From assembly GCF_016623615.1 (NCBI RefSeq), contig NZ_JAEHFX010000003.1, forward strand, positions 62,001-126,000: a DNA stretch of 64,000 bases, in the 5' to 3' direction. Shown here piece by piece: positions 44,559-53,381 of the stretch. The translations under genes were made by a program, and so were the position numbers. Position 1 is the stretch's first letter. Each line of letters starts with the position of its first letter. Below the pieces are notes generated by a model that was given only the letters and a program-made list of their open reading frames with translations, was not told where the DNA came from and made no database searches. The DNA comes from Adhaeribacter terrigena. Its GTDB lineage: Bacteria > Bacteroidota > Bacteroidia > Cytophagales > Hymenobacteraceae.

Positions 44559-44990
44559 TCAGCGGTTTTTACCTTTCCGGTTTTTAAATGCTTTCGTCTT
44601 TTCGTATTCTTTTTTAAAGGCCTCAAATTCCTTTGGCGGCAGCATTTCAGCGTAATAAACCGAACTCAGGATCAGCAGGTCTTCATCGCTGTCATAGGCA
44701 ACAATTATTTCCAGTTCCAGGTTTTTATTCAGCACGTATGCATCGCCTGCTTTATCGTAAACATCGAAGAGAATTTCGCCTTCTTCCGAGGGTTTAATGT
44801 TTTTCTTTGCCAGCCGGTCGCCGGTAATGATCAGCGGTTTTTCCAGTTCCACTTCCAGGTCAAAAGCCTGGAAATAATTGCCGTCTTTTTTGTGGGTGAT
44901 GTATTCCAGGCGGTTTATCTCCAGAACAATATCCTGGAATTTATCTTCGCGTTTGGTGCCGATCTTGCGGATGTCGCCGGTTAATTTCAT
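44559..44990 (-). CDS. hypothetical protein
   Basis: A 143-residue hydrophilic protein beginning MKLTGDIRKIGTKREDKFQD and ending in a basic tail (KAFKNRKGKNR). Alternating beta pattern in the middle (GEILFDVYDKAGDAYVLNKN). No family recognised and no signal peptide. A motif copy (44494-44524) lies downstream. Confidence 0.7.
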   Translation of the reverse strand: MKLTGDIRKIGTKREDKFQDIVLEINRLEYITHKKDGNYFQAFDLEVELEKPLIITGDRLAKKNIKPSEEGEILFDVYDKAGDAYVLNKNLELEIIVAYDSDEDLLILSSVYYAEMLPPKEFEAFKKEYEKTKAFKNRKGKNR

Positions 44991-45166
44991 GCTGCAAATT
45001 TAGCGTTCCCTTTCTCAGAAACCAACCCTAAACTTTCAGTCGCCGGAAATTGAAACCAGGGCAGGTTCTTGAAGAAATACCGGGTTATATTATTCAAAAA
45101 AACGCTAGGGAAAACGGGTGAAAAACTACTCGGCCGGCTTCCGGAATCCTGTTTTATGATCCCGAA

Positions 45167-45201
45167 ACACAAACAGCCCGCTATTTACGGGCTGTTTGTG
45201 T
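45167..45201 (-). terminator. Hairpin downstream of the disordered-protein gene
   Basis: A perfect 14-bp stem (45167-45180 with 45188-45201), 7-nt loop. It lies 27 nt past the stop at 45228. The T content after the stem on the minus strand is modest, so termination is probable rather than certain. Confidence 0.75.
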
Positions 45202-45227
45202 TTGTATGCTAATCCGGAAAAAGGAAG

Positions 45228-45575
45228 TTAATCCTGATCGGGTCGCGGCCTTTGATTGTTTTTTTGATCCTGCTGGGTGCTGGCATTGGGTTGGTTGTTC
45301 CGGAATTCCTTATCGGAGCTATCGGAACCGCGGGTATCGGCCGGGTTGGACTTGGAGCCTTGCGGCGATTTCATATTCGGATCGATTTTGCCTTGCTTGG
45401 CGCCGCCGCTGCTTCCTTCCCGGCTCGGTACGTTTTCGCCCCGCGTATTGGCTGCACTACCCGCAACCGGACCTTCGTTTTGGGCGGGGTTCTGGCCGCT
45501 AACGCCAAAGCCTTTGCCGGTATTGTCCTGTTGTGACTGGCTTTTGCCCTCCTGGTTTTTAATGTTGTCTCCCAT
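45228..45575 (-). CDS. small disordered hydrophilic protein
   Basis: A 115-residue protein composed almost only of Gly, Asn, Gln, Ser, Asp, Lys and Pro (MGDNIKNQEGKSQSQQDNTG), with no hydrophobic core. This is the composition of desiccation or stress-related disordered proteins. Two overlapping frames on the other strand lack a plausible start and composition and were not accepted. Followed by a hairpin. Confidence 0.65.
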   Translation of the reverse strand: MGDNIKNQEGKSQSQQDNTGKGFGVSGQNPAQNEGPVAGSAANTRGENVPSREGSSGGAKQGKIDPNMKSPQGSKSNPADTRGSDSSDKEFRNNQPNASTQQDQKNNQRPRPDQD

Positions 45576-45701
45576 AGTTTTATGCTTTTAATTTGAATGA
45601 TGTGCCCGCATGATTACGGATGTTGTTTTACGGGAGAAGGCCGGATTTAGATTAGCAGGTTTTTGAAACAGCAGCAGGTTTTTAGCTAATGCACGAAGAT
45701 T

Positions 45702-47258
45702 TTAATTATATCGGCCCCGGCGCTGCGGGTCTTCCAGGAAAAGCTGCAAAAATATTTTCTGGTCGGTAATGGTAGCCTGTTGGCTTGCGTAATCTTTTAG
45801 TTTCCGGTTGGTGGAGTAGCCGAAATGCTCGTAACCCAGACTCAGATTTTTGAATAGCTTCACGGTAACCCGTGGCCGGATGATGCCAATGGAATTGGTT
45901 CCTTCCAGCCCTTCGAAAGTGTGCAGCCAGAAATGGTTGTAAACCAAAGCGGCCGACGCATATTTCCCTAAACTCAGCGTCGTTTCTATTTTTCCGGAAA
46001 CACCATTGGCAAATACGTAATCGCGCAGGCCCACCGAATCAGGAGCAAAGCGGGTGCTGTTGCCGGCCAGCGGAATTAAACCCAGGTGCACGTTGGTGTA
46101 AAGATTGATCTGTTTGCTAAGGGGTAGTTTAGATAAAATGCCGCCGCCAAAACTCAGCGCGCCCAGATCGAAATTACGGGTATTCCAGTAATCGTAATAC
46201 TGGAAAATACCGGTTTGTAAGGCCAGTTTCCCGATCTGTTTGTTTCTTCCGAACAAAATGCCGTAACCCGTAATGTTGTTGATCGTGCCGGCAATGGTAT
46301 CTTTCCCCCCGTAGCTTAATTCAGCCCGGAAGCGGAATAAATCAAATGGCTTGCGTTTGCGGTCCTCGAACGGGTTGCCGTAATCGAGCTGGGCGCTGAA
46401 CATGGCCTTATTGCCGCTGGGGCCCAGTACGTCGTCCTGCTGATCATTGAGACGGTGCAGGCCCCCAAATAAGGTAATGTTTAGCGGTTCTTTCTGGTAA
46501 ACTTCTTTGTTCGTTACCCGCCGGGTCTGGCCATGCAGCAAGCGGTTCAGTCCGCGCACCGGGTTTATCAGTCCCGCCGAAATTTCCCGGATGGTACGTT
46601 CGGTGCCGCGCGTACGGTCATCCAGAATATTGGAGCTGATGCGGTAAAGAATTTCGCCCAGGGCAATACCGTTCAGCGGGGTGTAGATCAGGTCGTTGTA
46701 GGAGGGAAGCGTGTTTTCGCCGAAATATTCCCAGGTCAGGCTGCCTGCCACAGCAAAAGGCGCCGATTTCCAGAAATTATAGCCCTGGCTCCGGGCTGCA
46801 TTGTAATACAGCGTTCCCTGGTAAGGATGCCCGATAAAATTGATCCCGAATTCATCGGTGTCCCATTCCGGGCCGGTTTTCAGGTTGTGTTTCCAGGAAT
46901 CAAAAGTAACGTAACCGTAATCGGCCTTGGCCACATAGCGGTTGAAACCCATAAAAAGCGCATTCACGCCAAGCACTTCCACGGCCGGCTTCCAGAGGGG
47001 CTGGCGCGGGTTGTATTCGCGGTCGTCGTTTAATAAATCGCCGTATTTATTAAAAATAGTAGAGTCCAGCAGCACGGCATTGGCCGGTTCGTTTCCGGTA
47101 GAATCGGAGAAAAGTTCTTTTTTGCGGCTTTCTATGTTTTTAAGTTGCTGTTCCCGGTTGCCTTTTTTGGGGTTAATCGTGTCGGGAGCGGTAATAACCT
47201 GGGCCGAAAGCTGCACTCCCGACAAAAGGCATAACAAAATAGTACAAATAAATTTCAT
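45702..47258 (-). CDS. DUF3943-domain outer-membrane protein
   Basis: A 518-residue exported protein; signal peptide KFICTILLCLLSGVQLSAQ. The DUF3943 core is visible at about 95-210 (LGVNALFMGFNRYVAKADYG, FGINFIGHPYQGTLYYNAAR, SQGYNFWKSAPFAVAGSLTW). The C-terminal half has alternating hydrophobic strands typical of an outer-membrane beta barrel. Function unknown. The frame opens 7 codons earlier; the ATG chosen gives the clean signal peptide. Confidence 0.82.
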   Translation of the reverse strand: MKFICTILLCLLSGVQLSAQVITAPDTINPKKGNREQQLKNIESRKKELFSDSTGNEPANAVLLDSTIFNKYGDLLNDDREYNPRQPLWKPAVEVLGVNALFMGFNRYVAKADYGYVTFDSWKHNLKTGPEWDTDEFGINFIGHPYQGTLYYNAARSQGYNFWKSAPFAVAGSLTWEYFGENTLPSYNDLIYTPLNGIALGEILYRISSNILDDRTRGTERTIREISAGLINPVRGLNRLLHGQTRRVTNKEVYQKEPLNITLFGGLHRLNDQQDDVLGPSGNKAMFSAQLDYGNPFEDRKRKPFDLFRFRAELSYGGKDTIAGTINNITGYGILFGRNKQIGKLALQTGIFQYYDYWNTRNFDLGALSFGGGILSKLPLSKQINLYTNVHLGLIPLAGNSTRFAPDSVGLRDYVFANGVSGKIETTLSLGKYASAALVYNHFWLHTFEGLEGTNSIGIIRPRVTVKLFKNLSLGYEHFGYSTNRKLKDYASQQATITDQKIFLQLFLEDPQRRGRYN

Positions 47259-47499
47259 GGTTTGATGTGGCTCCTGCAATTGAAGCGGGTTTTAGGTTGG
47301 TCAGGCTCCGTTTTTGAATGATATTGCGGTACAAAGCCCCATACGTAAAAATCCGGCATATGGTAATGTTTTTCTAAAGCCCGGATAAAGATTTTCAGCA
47401 AGCCACGATAGCAACCCATTAGTTTTCAGGTGTAAAAAGATACCGTTTTTCGCCGGGGCTTCTTTGCAAATTTTTAAAAACGGTAGGCTTTTTACAGCA

Positions 47500-47537
47500 A
47501 AAACCCGCCCGGGGAAAGAACCTTCGGGGCGGGTTTT
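47500..47537. terminator. Terminator downstream of the DoxX gene
   Basis: An 11-bp stem, AAAACCCGCCC (47500-47510) with GGGCGGGTTTT (47527-47537). The left arm overlaps the second block of the motif copy at 47477-47507. Confidence 0.82.
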
Positions 47538-47563
47538 AAAATGTATGTCAATATTAAAACTAT

Positions 47564-47977
47564 TCAGGTAAGGGAGGTTTGATGGTCGGTTTTGGTCCGG
47601 AATACATCGTTCAGGCTCCAGATTCCGGAACCGCTTGCAGCAATGTACAAAAACAGGAAGCAGTACAAAATGGCCAGTTCACCGTTATTCAGGATCGGCC
47701 AGAAATTTTCGGCGGCATGAGCCATAAAATAAGCTACTGCCATTTCGCCGCTGCTGATAAAAGCGGCCCAGCTCGTCAGAAATCCGATCGCGATCATCAG
47801 GCCGGCCACCAGTTCTATCACGCCGGCAAGCCCCATCAGGGAAGCAAGTTCCACTACCGGTTTTTCGCCCGGCCAGCCCAATAATTTCTGGGTGCCATGC
47901 ATGGCAAAAAGTAAACCGGAAACAATGCGTAAAATTGCATATAAGTGAGGGCGGTATTTTCCAAGGATTCCGTTCAT
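47564..47977 (-). CDS. DoxX-family membrane protein
   Basis: A 137-residue protein with four membrane helices. The family segments AILRIVSGLLFAMHGTQKLL, GVIELVAGLMIAIGFLT and EMAVAYFMAHAAENFWPILN are clear. DoxX-like proteins are poorly characterised and some take part in redox or thiosulfate metabolism. ATG 47977 is chosen because the earlier frame (to 48100) adds an unlikely basic leader. Confidence 0.88.
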   Translation of the reverse strand: MNGILGKYRPHLYAILRIVSGLLFAMHGTQKLLGWPGEKPVVELASLMGLAGVIELVAGLMIAIGFLTSWAAFISSGEMAVAYFMAHAAENFWPILNNGELAILYCFLFLYIAASGSGIWSLNDVFRTKTDHQTSLT

Positions 47978-48292
47978 GGTTTTACTTATTTTAAGATGAA
48001 AACGAAGGAAGCGGCCGCATTTATTTGCTTTGCCGCCTGTTTCGGAAGTTGGATAGGAGAACTTAAACCTGATTTTGCCTGTGCGTTTATAGCGAAACAA
48101 TTGCGGATCAGCGTGCTGGGATACAATGCATTAACGGAAGCTTGGTTTAAAAGTTAAGCGCGCTTCATTTTTCATTTTCCGGTTAAGCAACAGCTTTCTG
48201 CTTTGCCGTTATCGCCGGTTTGGATGTCACTTTTTTAATAGCCCGGAGAGCAATTCTGCCGGTTCTGCCAGTTAAATGGCGTTGTTGGGTTT

Positions 48293-48673
48293 CTATTTCG
48301 CGGCAGCGTCCAGGTGTTGCACCAGCTGGTTGATAATGCCGGAAAGTTCAACTGCTTTTTCCTGCACTTCTTCCATATTCCGGAAATAAGTCATGCGCCG
48401 GTCTTTGTAATCGCCTTCCAGTAATTCGCTCTGAATTTGCACGATAAACGGATGGTGAAAAACGAGGTGCACGTGTTTAGCCGGCCGGGCATTGAACGTA
48501 ACCAGGTCTTCGATGTAATAATAACTCGGGGCGTTCCACTTAATGCGTTCCTGGATTTTGGGGCTGGCGGCTTTAATGATCTGCCTTACCGCTTCCATTT
48601 CTGCCTTCAGGGGGTGCTCCAGCGCCAGCATATATGCATTTACTTTTTCGGCATCGGTTAATTTTATCGGCAT
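48293..48673 (-). CDS. DUF1801-family protein
   Basis: A 126-residue protein with the family core LEHPLKAEMEAVRQIIKAAS and ERIKWNAPSYYYIEDLVTFN (the KWxxPxY motif), ending with a helical HLDAAAK. DUF1801 (YdhG-type) proteins are small soluble proteins of unknown function, related to frataxin-like folds. Confidence 0.82.
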   Translation of the reverse strand: MPIKLTDAEKVNAYMLALEHPLKAEMEAVRQIIKAASPKIQERIKWNAPSYYYIEDLVTFNARPAKHVHLVFHHPFIVQIQSELLEGDYKDRRMTYFRNMEEVQEKAVELSGIINQLVQHLDAAAK

Positions 48674-49115
48674 AAGGATATGGATTTCGAATTAACTACA
48701 AAAAAGCTGATACGCTTTTCCGAAAGATTGTACCATAAAGAAGCACGAAACCAAATTAATATATTTGCCCGAACCAGACAAAACATTTAGTGAAATTCAG
48801 CAGCCTGTTTTCTGAAATTCCACTTCCATGAACACTTTAACGTCAGGTCAATTTTTTGAGTCCGTAATTACCTGAAAACGCTATGGAATTCGGGCTTGAA
48901 ACTACGGGAAGATATTATCTCGGATTTAAGGAGTTGTTTTTTTTTGCTTTTATAAGTGTTTAATAAACGGGTTAGTATATTATTTATGAAACTTTCGGAG
49001 CTGATTTAAGTAACTAGTTAACCGTTTTCTAAAACCTGCCCTGGCCAAAGAATCTTTCGCCCGTGCAGCCCGAAACGGCTATTCATCAATCACCTTAACC
49101 ATTAAACTGAAATTT
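48674..49115. other. Intergenic region between divergent genes
   Basis: No gene seen. It should hold the promoters of the minus DUF1801 gene and the plus dehydrogenase gene. A motif copy lies at 48875-48905. The stretch 48935-49010 is AT-rich without a clear TAnnTTTG element. Confidence 0.6.
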
Positions 49116-50270
49116 ATGCTGGCAATGAACTACCGGGGCCCTAAACGGGTCCGGATCGATGAAAAACCAATGCCCGAGATCAGGCACCCCGAAGATGCCA
49201 TTGTGCGGGTTACGCGTTCCTGCATCTGCGGGTCCGACCTGCATTTATATAACGGCAACGTGCCCGATACCCGTGTCGGAACCACTTTCGGCCATGAATT
49301 TATCGGCGAAATTGTAGAAGTGGGCTCCGAAGTTACGAAGGTAAAGATCGGCGATATGGTGCTGGTGCCATTTAACATCTCCTGCGGAAAATGTCATTTC
49401 TGCCGTCAGGGTCTTTTTGGGAACTGCCACGAATCAAACCCCGAAGCTACGGCTGTAGGCGCTATTTATGGGTATTCACACACGGCTGGCGGTTACAACG
49501 GCGGGCAGGCCGAATATGTGCGCGTGCCTTATGCCAACGTTGGCCCCACCGTAATTCCGGAAGGCATGGACCCGGATGATGCGGTGCTTTTAACCGACGT
49601 AGTGCCAACCGGTTACCAGGCCGCCGAAATGGGTGGCATTCAGAAAGGCGATACCGTGGTAGTTTTTGGCGCCGGCCCGATCGGGATCATGGCTGCCAAA
49701 TGTTCCTGGCTTTTCGGGGCCGGCCGCGTGATCATCATCGATCAATACGATTACCGCCTCGAATTTGCTAAGAATTATTCGCAGTGCGAAGCCTATAATT
49801 TTAAAACCGACATGGATGACCCGGTACTTTTCATCAAGAAAATAACCGACTGGATGGGTGCCGATGTGGTGATAGATGCCGTAGGTGCTGAAGCCGCCGG
49901 CGATGCCATGCAAACCATTACCGGCCGGAAATTGCTTTTACAGGCCGGCTCGGCCACGGCGCTGCACTGGGCCATTAATTCTGTGAAAAAAGGTGGTATC
50001 GTTTCTATTGTGGGCGTTTACGGACCTACCGATAACCTCGTACCCATCGGAAACGTGCTGAATAAGGGACTTACCATTCGGGCCAATCAGGCCTCGGTAA
50101 AACGCTTATTGCCGCGCCTCATCGAGCACGTACTAAATGGCGTGATCGAGCCTAAAAAACTCATAACCCACCGCATTCCGCTCGAAGAGATTGCCGATGG
50201 TTACCGTATTTTTTCAGCCAAGCTCGACAATTGCATTAAACCGGTTCTTATTCCGCCATCAGCCAGATAA
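49116..50270 (+). CDS. zinc-dependent alcohol dehydrogenase, formaldehyde-dehydrogenase-like
   Basis: A 384-residue MDR dehydrogenase. CICGSDLHLY and GHEFIGEIVEVG give the catalytic Zn ligands, and CGKCHFCRQGLFGNC the structural Zn site. The Rossmann motif is VVFGAGPIGIMAAKCS, and GADVVIDAVGAEA with a long insertion before the C-terminus fits the glutathione-independent formaldehyde dehydrogenase branch. It probably oxidises aldehydes or alcohols with NAD. A hypothetical gene starts 11 nt later and is likely co-transcribed. Confidence 0.92.
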   Translation: MLAMNYRGPKRVRIDEKPMPEIRHPEDAIVRVTRSCICGSDLHLYNGNVPDTRVGTTFGHEFIGEIVEVGSEVTKVKIGDMVLVPFNISCGKCHFCRQGLFGNCHESNPEATAVGAIYGYSHTAGGYNGGQAEYVRVPYANVGPTVIPEGMDPDDAVLLTDVVPTGYQAAEMGGIQKGDTVVVFGAGPIGIMAAKCSWLFGAGRVIIIDQYDYRLEFAKNYSQCEAYNFKTDMDDPVLFIKKITDWMGADVVIDAVGAEAAGDAMQTITGRKLLLQAGSATALHWAINSVKKGGIVSIVGVYGPTDNLVPIGNVLNKGLTIRANQASVKRLLPRLIEHVLNGVIEPKKLITHRIPLEEIADGYRIFSAKLDNCIKPVLIPPSAR

Positions 50271-50281
50271 AAAGCAAGACC

Positions 50282-50803
50282 ATGGAAAATACCCCAGAAA
50301 AATTCGCGCATATAAAAGGGTGGGGCATAGATGCCGACCCGAAAAACGACCCAACGTACCCGATGAAAAACCGCCTGAATCTCGAACAGACCGGTTATAG
50401 CTGGGACCGCCCAACGCTGCAGGCAGAAACCGTAGAAGTGCTGCACTCCAACGAAAGACCAAATCTTACGGCCGTATTCGGTACTGCTTTGCCGCCGAGC
50501 GGTTTAAGCGGCATGATCCGGCGCTGGGCCTTCAATTACAGCGAAAACGAATACCGGCACTGGCTTCCGCTCATCATAGCCGACCGCGTGAACGTGGTGG
50601 AAGGCGTGTTGGATGATTTTATGCACGGAAAAATACCCAATATTTTTTCCGAAAAAGGATATCCTGCCGAATGGAAGCACAGCCGCGGCACCTTAATCGC
50701 GAAAATGGCGGGCGTGGCCATTGTGTCTACGGCGGCTATTTTATTGCTTTCCGGTAAAGGAAAAAAGAAGAAAAGAAAAACCTGGCTTAAACCGATAGAG
50801 TAA
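50282..50803 (+). CDS. hypothetical protein with C-terminal membrane helix
   Basis: A 173-residue protein. The first two thirds are soluble (KFAHIKGWGIDADPKNDPTY; LPPSGLSGMIRRWAFNYSEN), and a hydrophobic helix (MAGVAIVSTAAILLLS) ends in a Lys/Arg cluster, so it is tail-anchored with the basic end inside. Genes like this are found next to such dehydrogenases, which suggests a shared job in envelope or aldehyde stress. A terminator follows. Confidence 0.75.
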   Translation: MENTPEKFAHIKGWGIDADPKNDPTYPMKNRLNLEQTGYSWDRPTLQAETVEVLHSNERPNLTAVFGTALPPSGLSGMIRRWAFNYSENEYRHWLPLIIADRVNVVEGVLDDFMHGKIPNIFSEKGYPAEWKHSRGTLIAKMAGVAIVSTAAILLLSGKGKKKKRKTWLKPIE

Positions 50804-50831
50804 GCCTGAAAACGGTATTCCTTTTGATCAG

Positions 50832-50862
50832 AAAAGTGCCGGAAGTTTTTTCCGGCACTTTT
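50832..50862. terminator. Rho-independent terminator
   Basis: A 13-bp stem (50832-50844 with 50850-50862) closed by GTTTT. It overlaps the second block of the motif copy at 50809-50839. Confidence 0.85.
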
Positions 50863-50948
50863 AGGTTTTACCGGTTTTGTATTTATTGAACGTATTGCTA
50901 TTACTTGTTTCAGCTTAAAAATTTTTAATTAGTTGGCGCACAAAAAAA

Positions 50949-50976
50949 GCAGCCCGGGAAACCGGGCTGCATTTTT
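50949..50976 (-). terminator. Terminator of the repeat lipoprotein gene
   Basis: GCAGCCCGG pairs with CCGGGCTGC around GAAA, a stable tetraloop; seven T follow on the minus strand. Mirror A and T runs could serve the plus strand as well. Confidence 0.9.
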
Positions 50977-50994
50977 TGTGTATTAACGCTGGGC

Positions 50995-51564
50995 TTACCG
51001 GGTTGTACCGGTAGTAGTGCCGCTTGTACTGCCAGAAGTGGTACCCGTGGTCATGCCGGTAGTTGACCCGTTATTGGTTGTAGAGCCCGAAGTCATAGTA
51101 CCGGTTGTACCGGAGGTAGTACCGGAAGTAGTACCCGAGGTTGTTCCTCTGGTAGTTCCGGAGGTCATTGTGCCGGTTGTGGAGCCGGAAGTAGTTCCTG
51201 AAGTCATCGTACCGGTTGTGGACCCTGATGTTGTTCCGGAGGTCATGGTGCCGGTAGTTGAGCCCGAAGTAGTGCCAGTGGTGGAAGTGGTACTACCGGA
51301 AGTGGTTCCGGAGGTCATGGTGCCGGTAGTAGAGCCTGAAGTGGTACCGGTGGTGCCATTCATAGAGCCGGAAGTTGTTTCCATATCGCTGGTTGTGGAA
51401 CCGGTAGTTGAATTGTAGGTGGTATCACCCATGCCATCATCCATGGTGCCGGAGGTAGTACCTGAAGTGGTGCTGGTATCCCTGTTCTCGTTTCCGCACG
51501 AACTTAAAAACAGGCCGGAAAACAATGCGCCGGCGGTAATAAGAGTAAGCCAATTTTTCTTCAT
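50995..51564 (-). CDS. Thr/Ser/Gly-repeat lipoprotein
   Basis: A 189-residue lipoprotein: signal peptide ending LFLSSCGNEN with Cys at about 23. From residue 32 on it is almost only Gly, Thr, Ser and Met, with repeats of the type TSGSTTGTMTSGT. The repeats are exact enough at DNA level (units of about 36 nt) to allow slippage, so length may vary between strains. It could be a flexible, possibly O-glycosylated surface spacer. The long Val/Pro/Glu frame on the other strand is its shadow. Confidence 0.72.
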   Translation of the reverse strand: MKKNWLTLITAGALFSGLFLSSCGNENRDTSTTSGTTSGTMDDGMGDTTYNSTTGSTTSDMETTSGSMNGTTGTTSGSTTGTMTSGTTSGSTTSTTGTTSGSTTGTMTSGTTSGSTTGTMTSGTTSGSTTGTMTSGTTRGTTSGTTSGTTSGTTGTMTSGSTTNNGSTTGMTTGTTSGSTSGTTTGTTR

Positions 51565-52063
51565 AGTCCTGTCTGAAATAAGGGTTAAATAATGTATTCT
51601 GAATTAACATATACGGTGTGTATTTTGTTTTGCTACGTTCAGACCACGCTGTTTTTTTTCTTTTGTTAAATAATATCGCTTCTTTTTAACCATCTCCCTA
51701 TTCATATGCTCTTCAAAATCAATATTACCTGCGTGTAAAATTCCGGTTTGATTTTTTGCCGGTTCTGGTTTGCCGGGTAGCTAAGCTTAGTTATCCTTTA
51801 GATCCGGGAAATACGAAAAGAAAGCGGGCGGGAAGTATGCTGATTAATAATTTAAGCCAATACCGAAATCAAAGAAAAACGCTATGGTTGAACCCTCAAA
51901 AAGTCTAAAAGCAGAAACCTGAAAACTCCCGGCCCGTGCAGCAAGGGCCCGGGAAAATTGATCCTGGTTCAAAGAATAAAGTTGCCTTTGGAAGGGGGGT
52001 AGGGTGAGGCTTTTACATTTCCGGTTTAAAATACTACTAAATTCCCCTTTAGCACGGAGGCAC
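51565..52063. other. Intergenic region with repeats
   Basis: No supported gene. It holds a motif copy (51876-51906) and, near 51985-52055, a G-rich element (AAGGGGGGTAGGGTGAGG, later TAAATTCCCCTTTAGCACGG), whose two parts are complementary in type and resemble the repeat at 62043. The promoter of the minus lipoprotein gene should lie close to 51570-51650. Confidence 0.55.
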
Positions 52064-52098
52064 AAAAAAAGGCCGAGGGCAAAACACCCGCGGCCTTT
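52064..52098 (-). terminator. Terminator of the DUF808 gene
   Basis: A 12-bp stem with one mismatch (52068-52079 with 52087-52098); seven T follow on the minus strand. Confidence 0.88.
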
Positions 52099-52116
52099 CA
52101 AAAGCATTGCATAAGT

Positions 52117-53043
52117 TTATTTCTTTTTCCCGATCAGCTTCATCACCAGCCCAACTACCTGCGCTACCAAAAAACCCAGGATCACCCCGCCCAGCGCCAG
52201 AAGCAGTACCCGCAGCAACCAGCCGATAACCGGAATGCCGCCCAGCGCTTTGTCAAAAGATTCAATCGGGTGGTGCATGAACGGCAAACCGTGCACGATG
52301 ATCTCGAAACCAACCCACAGCATAGCGGCCGTCCCTAAATAACCAAGCCAGGATAAAAAATGCGGCATGAATTTCACGATGCCACGCCCAAAATTCCGGA
52401 CCGCCGGCGAATGCTTTTCTTTGGCCAGGTGTACCCCGAAATCGTCGGCTTTTACAATGAGGCCCACGAAACCGTAAACCGCCACCGTAATGAAAATCGC
52501 CACCGCGATCAAAACCACGATTTGGTTCATGAGCGGGGCCGTGGCAACGGTAGCAAAAGCAATGGCCATGATCTCCGCCGACAAAATAAAATCGGTGCGG
52601 GTTGCGCCTGCAATGCGTTCCTTTTCCAGTTCTTCGGGCGTAATGACCTTCATTTCCTCCATCGGCGTATTTTCTTCGGTGTGGTGCTTGCCGAACATGG
52701 AATGGACCTTTTCATAGCCCTCGAAACACAAATACGCCCCGCCCACCATCAACACGTACGGGATAACCTGGGGGGCAAAAAAACCGAGCAGCAAGGCCGC
52801 AGGCCCTAAAAAGATCAGCTTGTTGATCAGCGATTTCTTTGCGATCTGCCAGATGATGGAAAGCTCCCGTTTCGGGTCCAGGCCCACCACGTATTTGGGC
52901 GTTACGGCCGTGTCATCGATCACGATGCCCGAAACTTTGCCTGTGGTTTTGGCCACCTGCGTGGGCACATCGTCCAGGGTGGCGGCGCTTACTTTCACCA
53001 GCGCAGCCACGTCATCCAATAAAGCAAGTAATCCGGTAGCCAT
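52117..53043 (-). CDS. DUF808-family membrane protein
   Basis: A 308-residue inner-membrane protein. The N-terminal ATGLLALLDDVAALVKVSAA and KTTGKVSGIVIDDTAVTPKY with GLDPKRELSIIWQIAKKSL are family hallmarks; six or so membrane helices follow. DUF808 (YedI) has no established role; a transport function is often guessed. Confidence 0.9.
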   Translation of the reverse strand: MATGLLALLDDVAALVKVSAATLDDVPTQVAKTTGKVSGIVIDDTAVTPKYVVGLDPKRELSIIWQIAKKSLINKLIFLGPAALLLGFFAPQVIPYVLMVGGAYLCFEGYEKVHSMFGKHHTEENTPMEEMKVITPEELEKERIAGATRTDFILSAEIMAIAFATVATAPLMNQIVVLIAVAIFITVAVYGFVGLIVKADDFGVHLAKEKHSPAVRNFGRGIVKFMPHFLSWLGYLGTAAMLWVGFEIIVHGLPFMHHPIESFDKALGGIPVIGWLLRVLLLALGGVILGFLVAQVVGLVMKLIGKKK

Positions 53044-53381
53044 TAATCTAAGTTTGTTTTAAGTAGGTTATTCATGGTTTTTGCAAAAGCACCAGTTTGC
53101 TGTAAACAAAAGTGCCGCATGAAAGAGTAGCGGATAACATTCCCGCTTTTTCTTCCTTCTGCCGGTCCAATAATCTTACAGCCGGCTTTTCAGGAAGCAA
53201 ATACGGGATAAATTCTCAGAACCGAAAGGGCCGCCTATTAGCAGCAGCAATTGGTTGCTGATTTTTTAGGCCCGGATAGGATGCTTTTTAATTTCTTTTA
53301 ATAAAATGCTGTCATTTTTAAATGAAAAAGCACCGGAACCCCACGGGTAACCGATGCTTTCTTAAGGAATGAAACTTAAAA
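53044..53381. other. Intergenic region with terminator
   Basis: No gene seen. A stem AAAGCACCGG (53327-53336) with CCGATGCTTT (53351-53360) is the probable terminator of the minus gene ending at 53382. The rest should contain the DUF808 promoter. Confidence 0.6.

Noticed and set aside
45252-45591. Two plus-strand frames opposite the disordered protein gene
   Set aside because: They overlap each other and the minus gene, and have Trp/Cys-rich composition typical of shadows; the minus frame has ATG and a downstream hairpin.
51017-51418. Plus-strand frame with Val-Pro-Glu repeats, elastin-like
   Set aside because: It is the complement of the Thr/Ser/Gly repeats of the minus lipoprotein, which has a proper signal peptide and lipobox; the plus frame has neither leader nor upstream signals.
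50995-51564. Regular DNA repeats that might be a CRISPR array
   Set aside because: The repeats are contiguous, in frame and coding, with no unique spacers; no cas genes are present.
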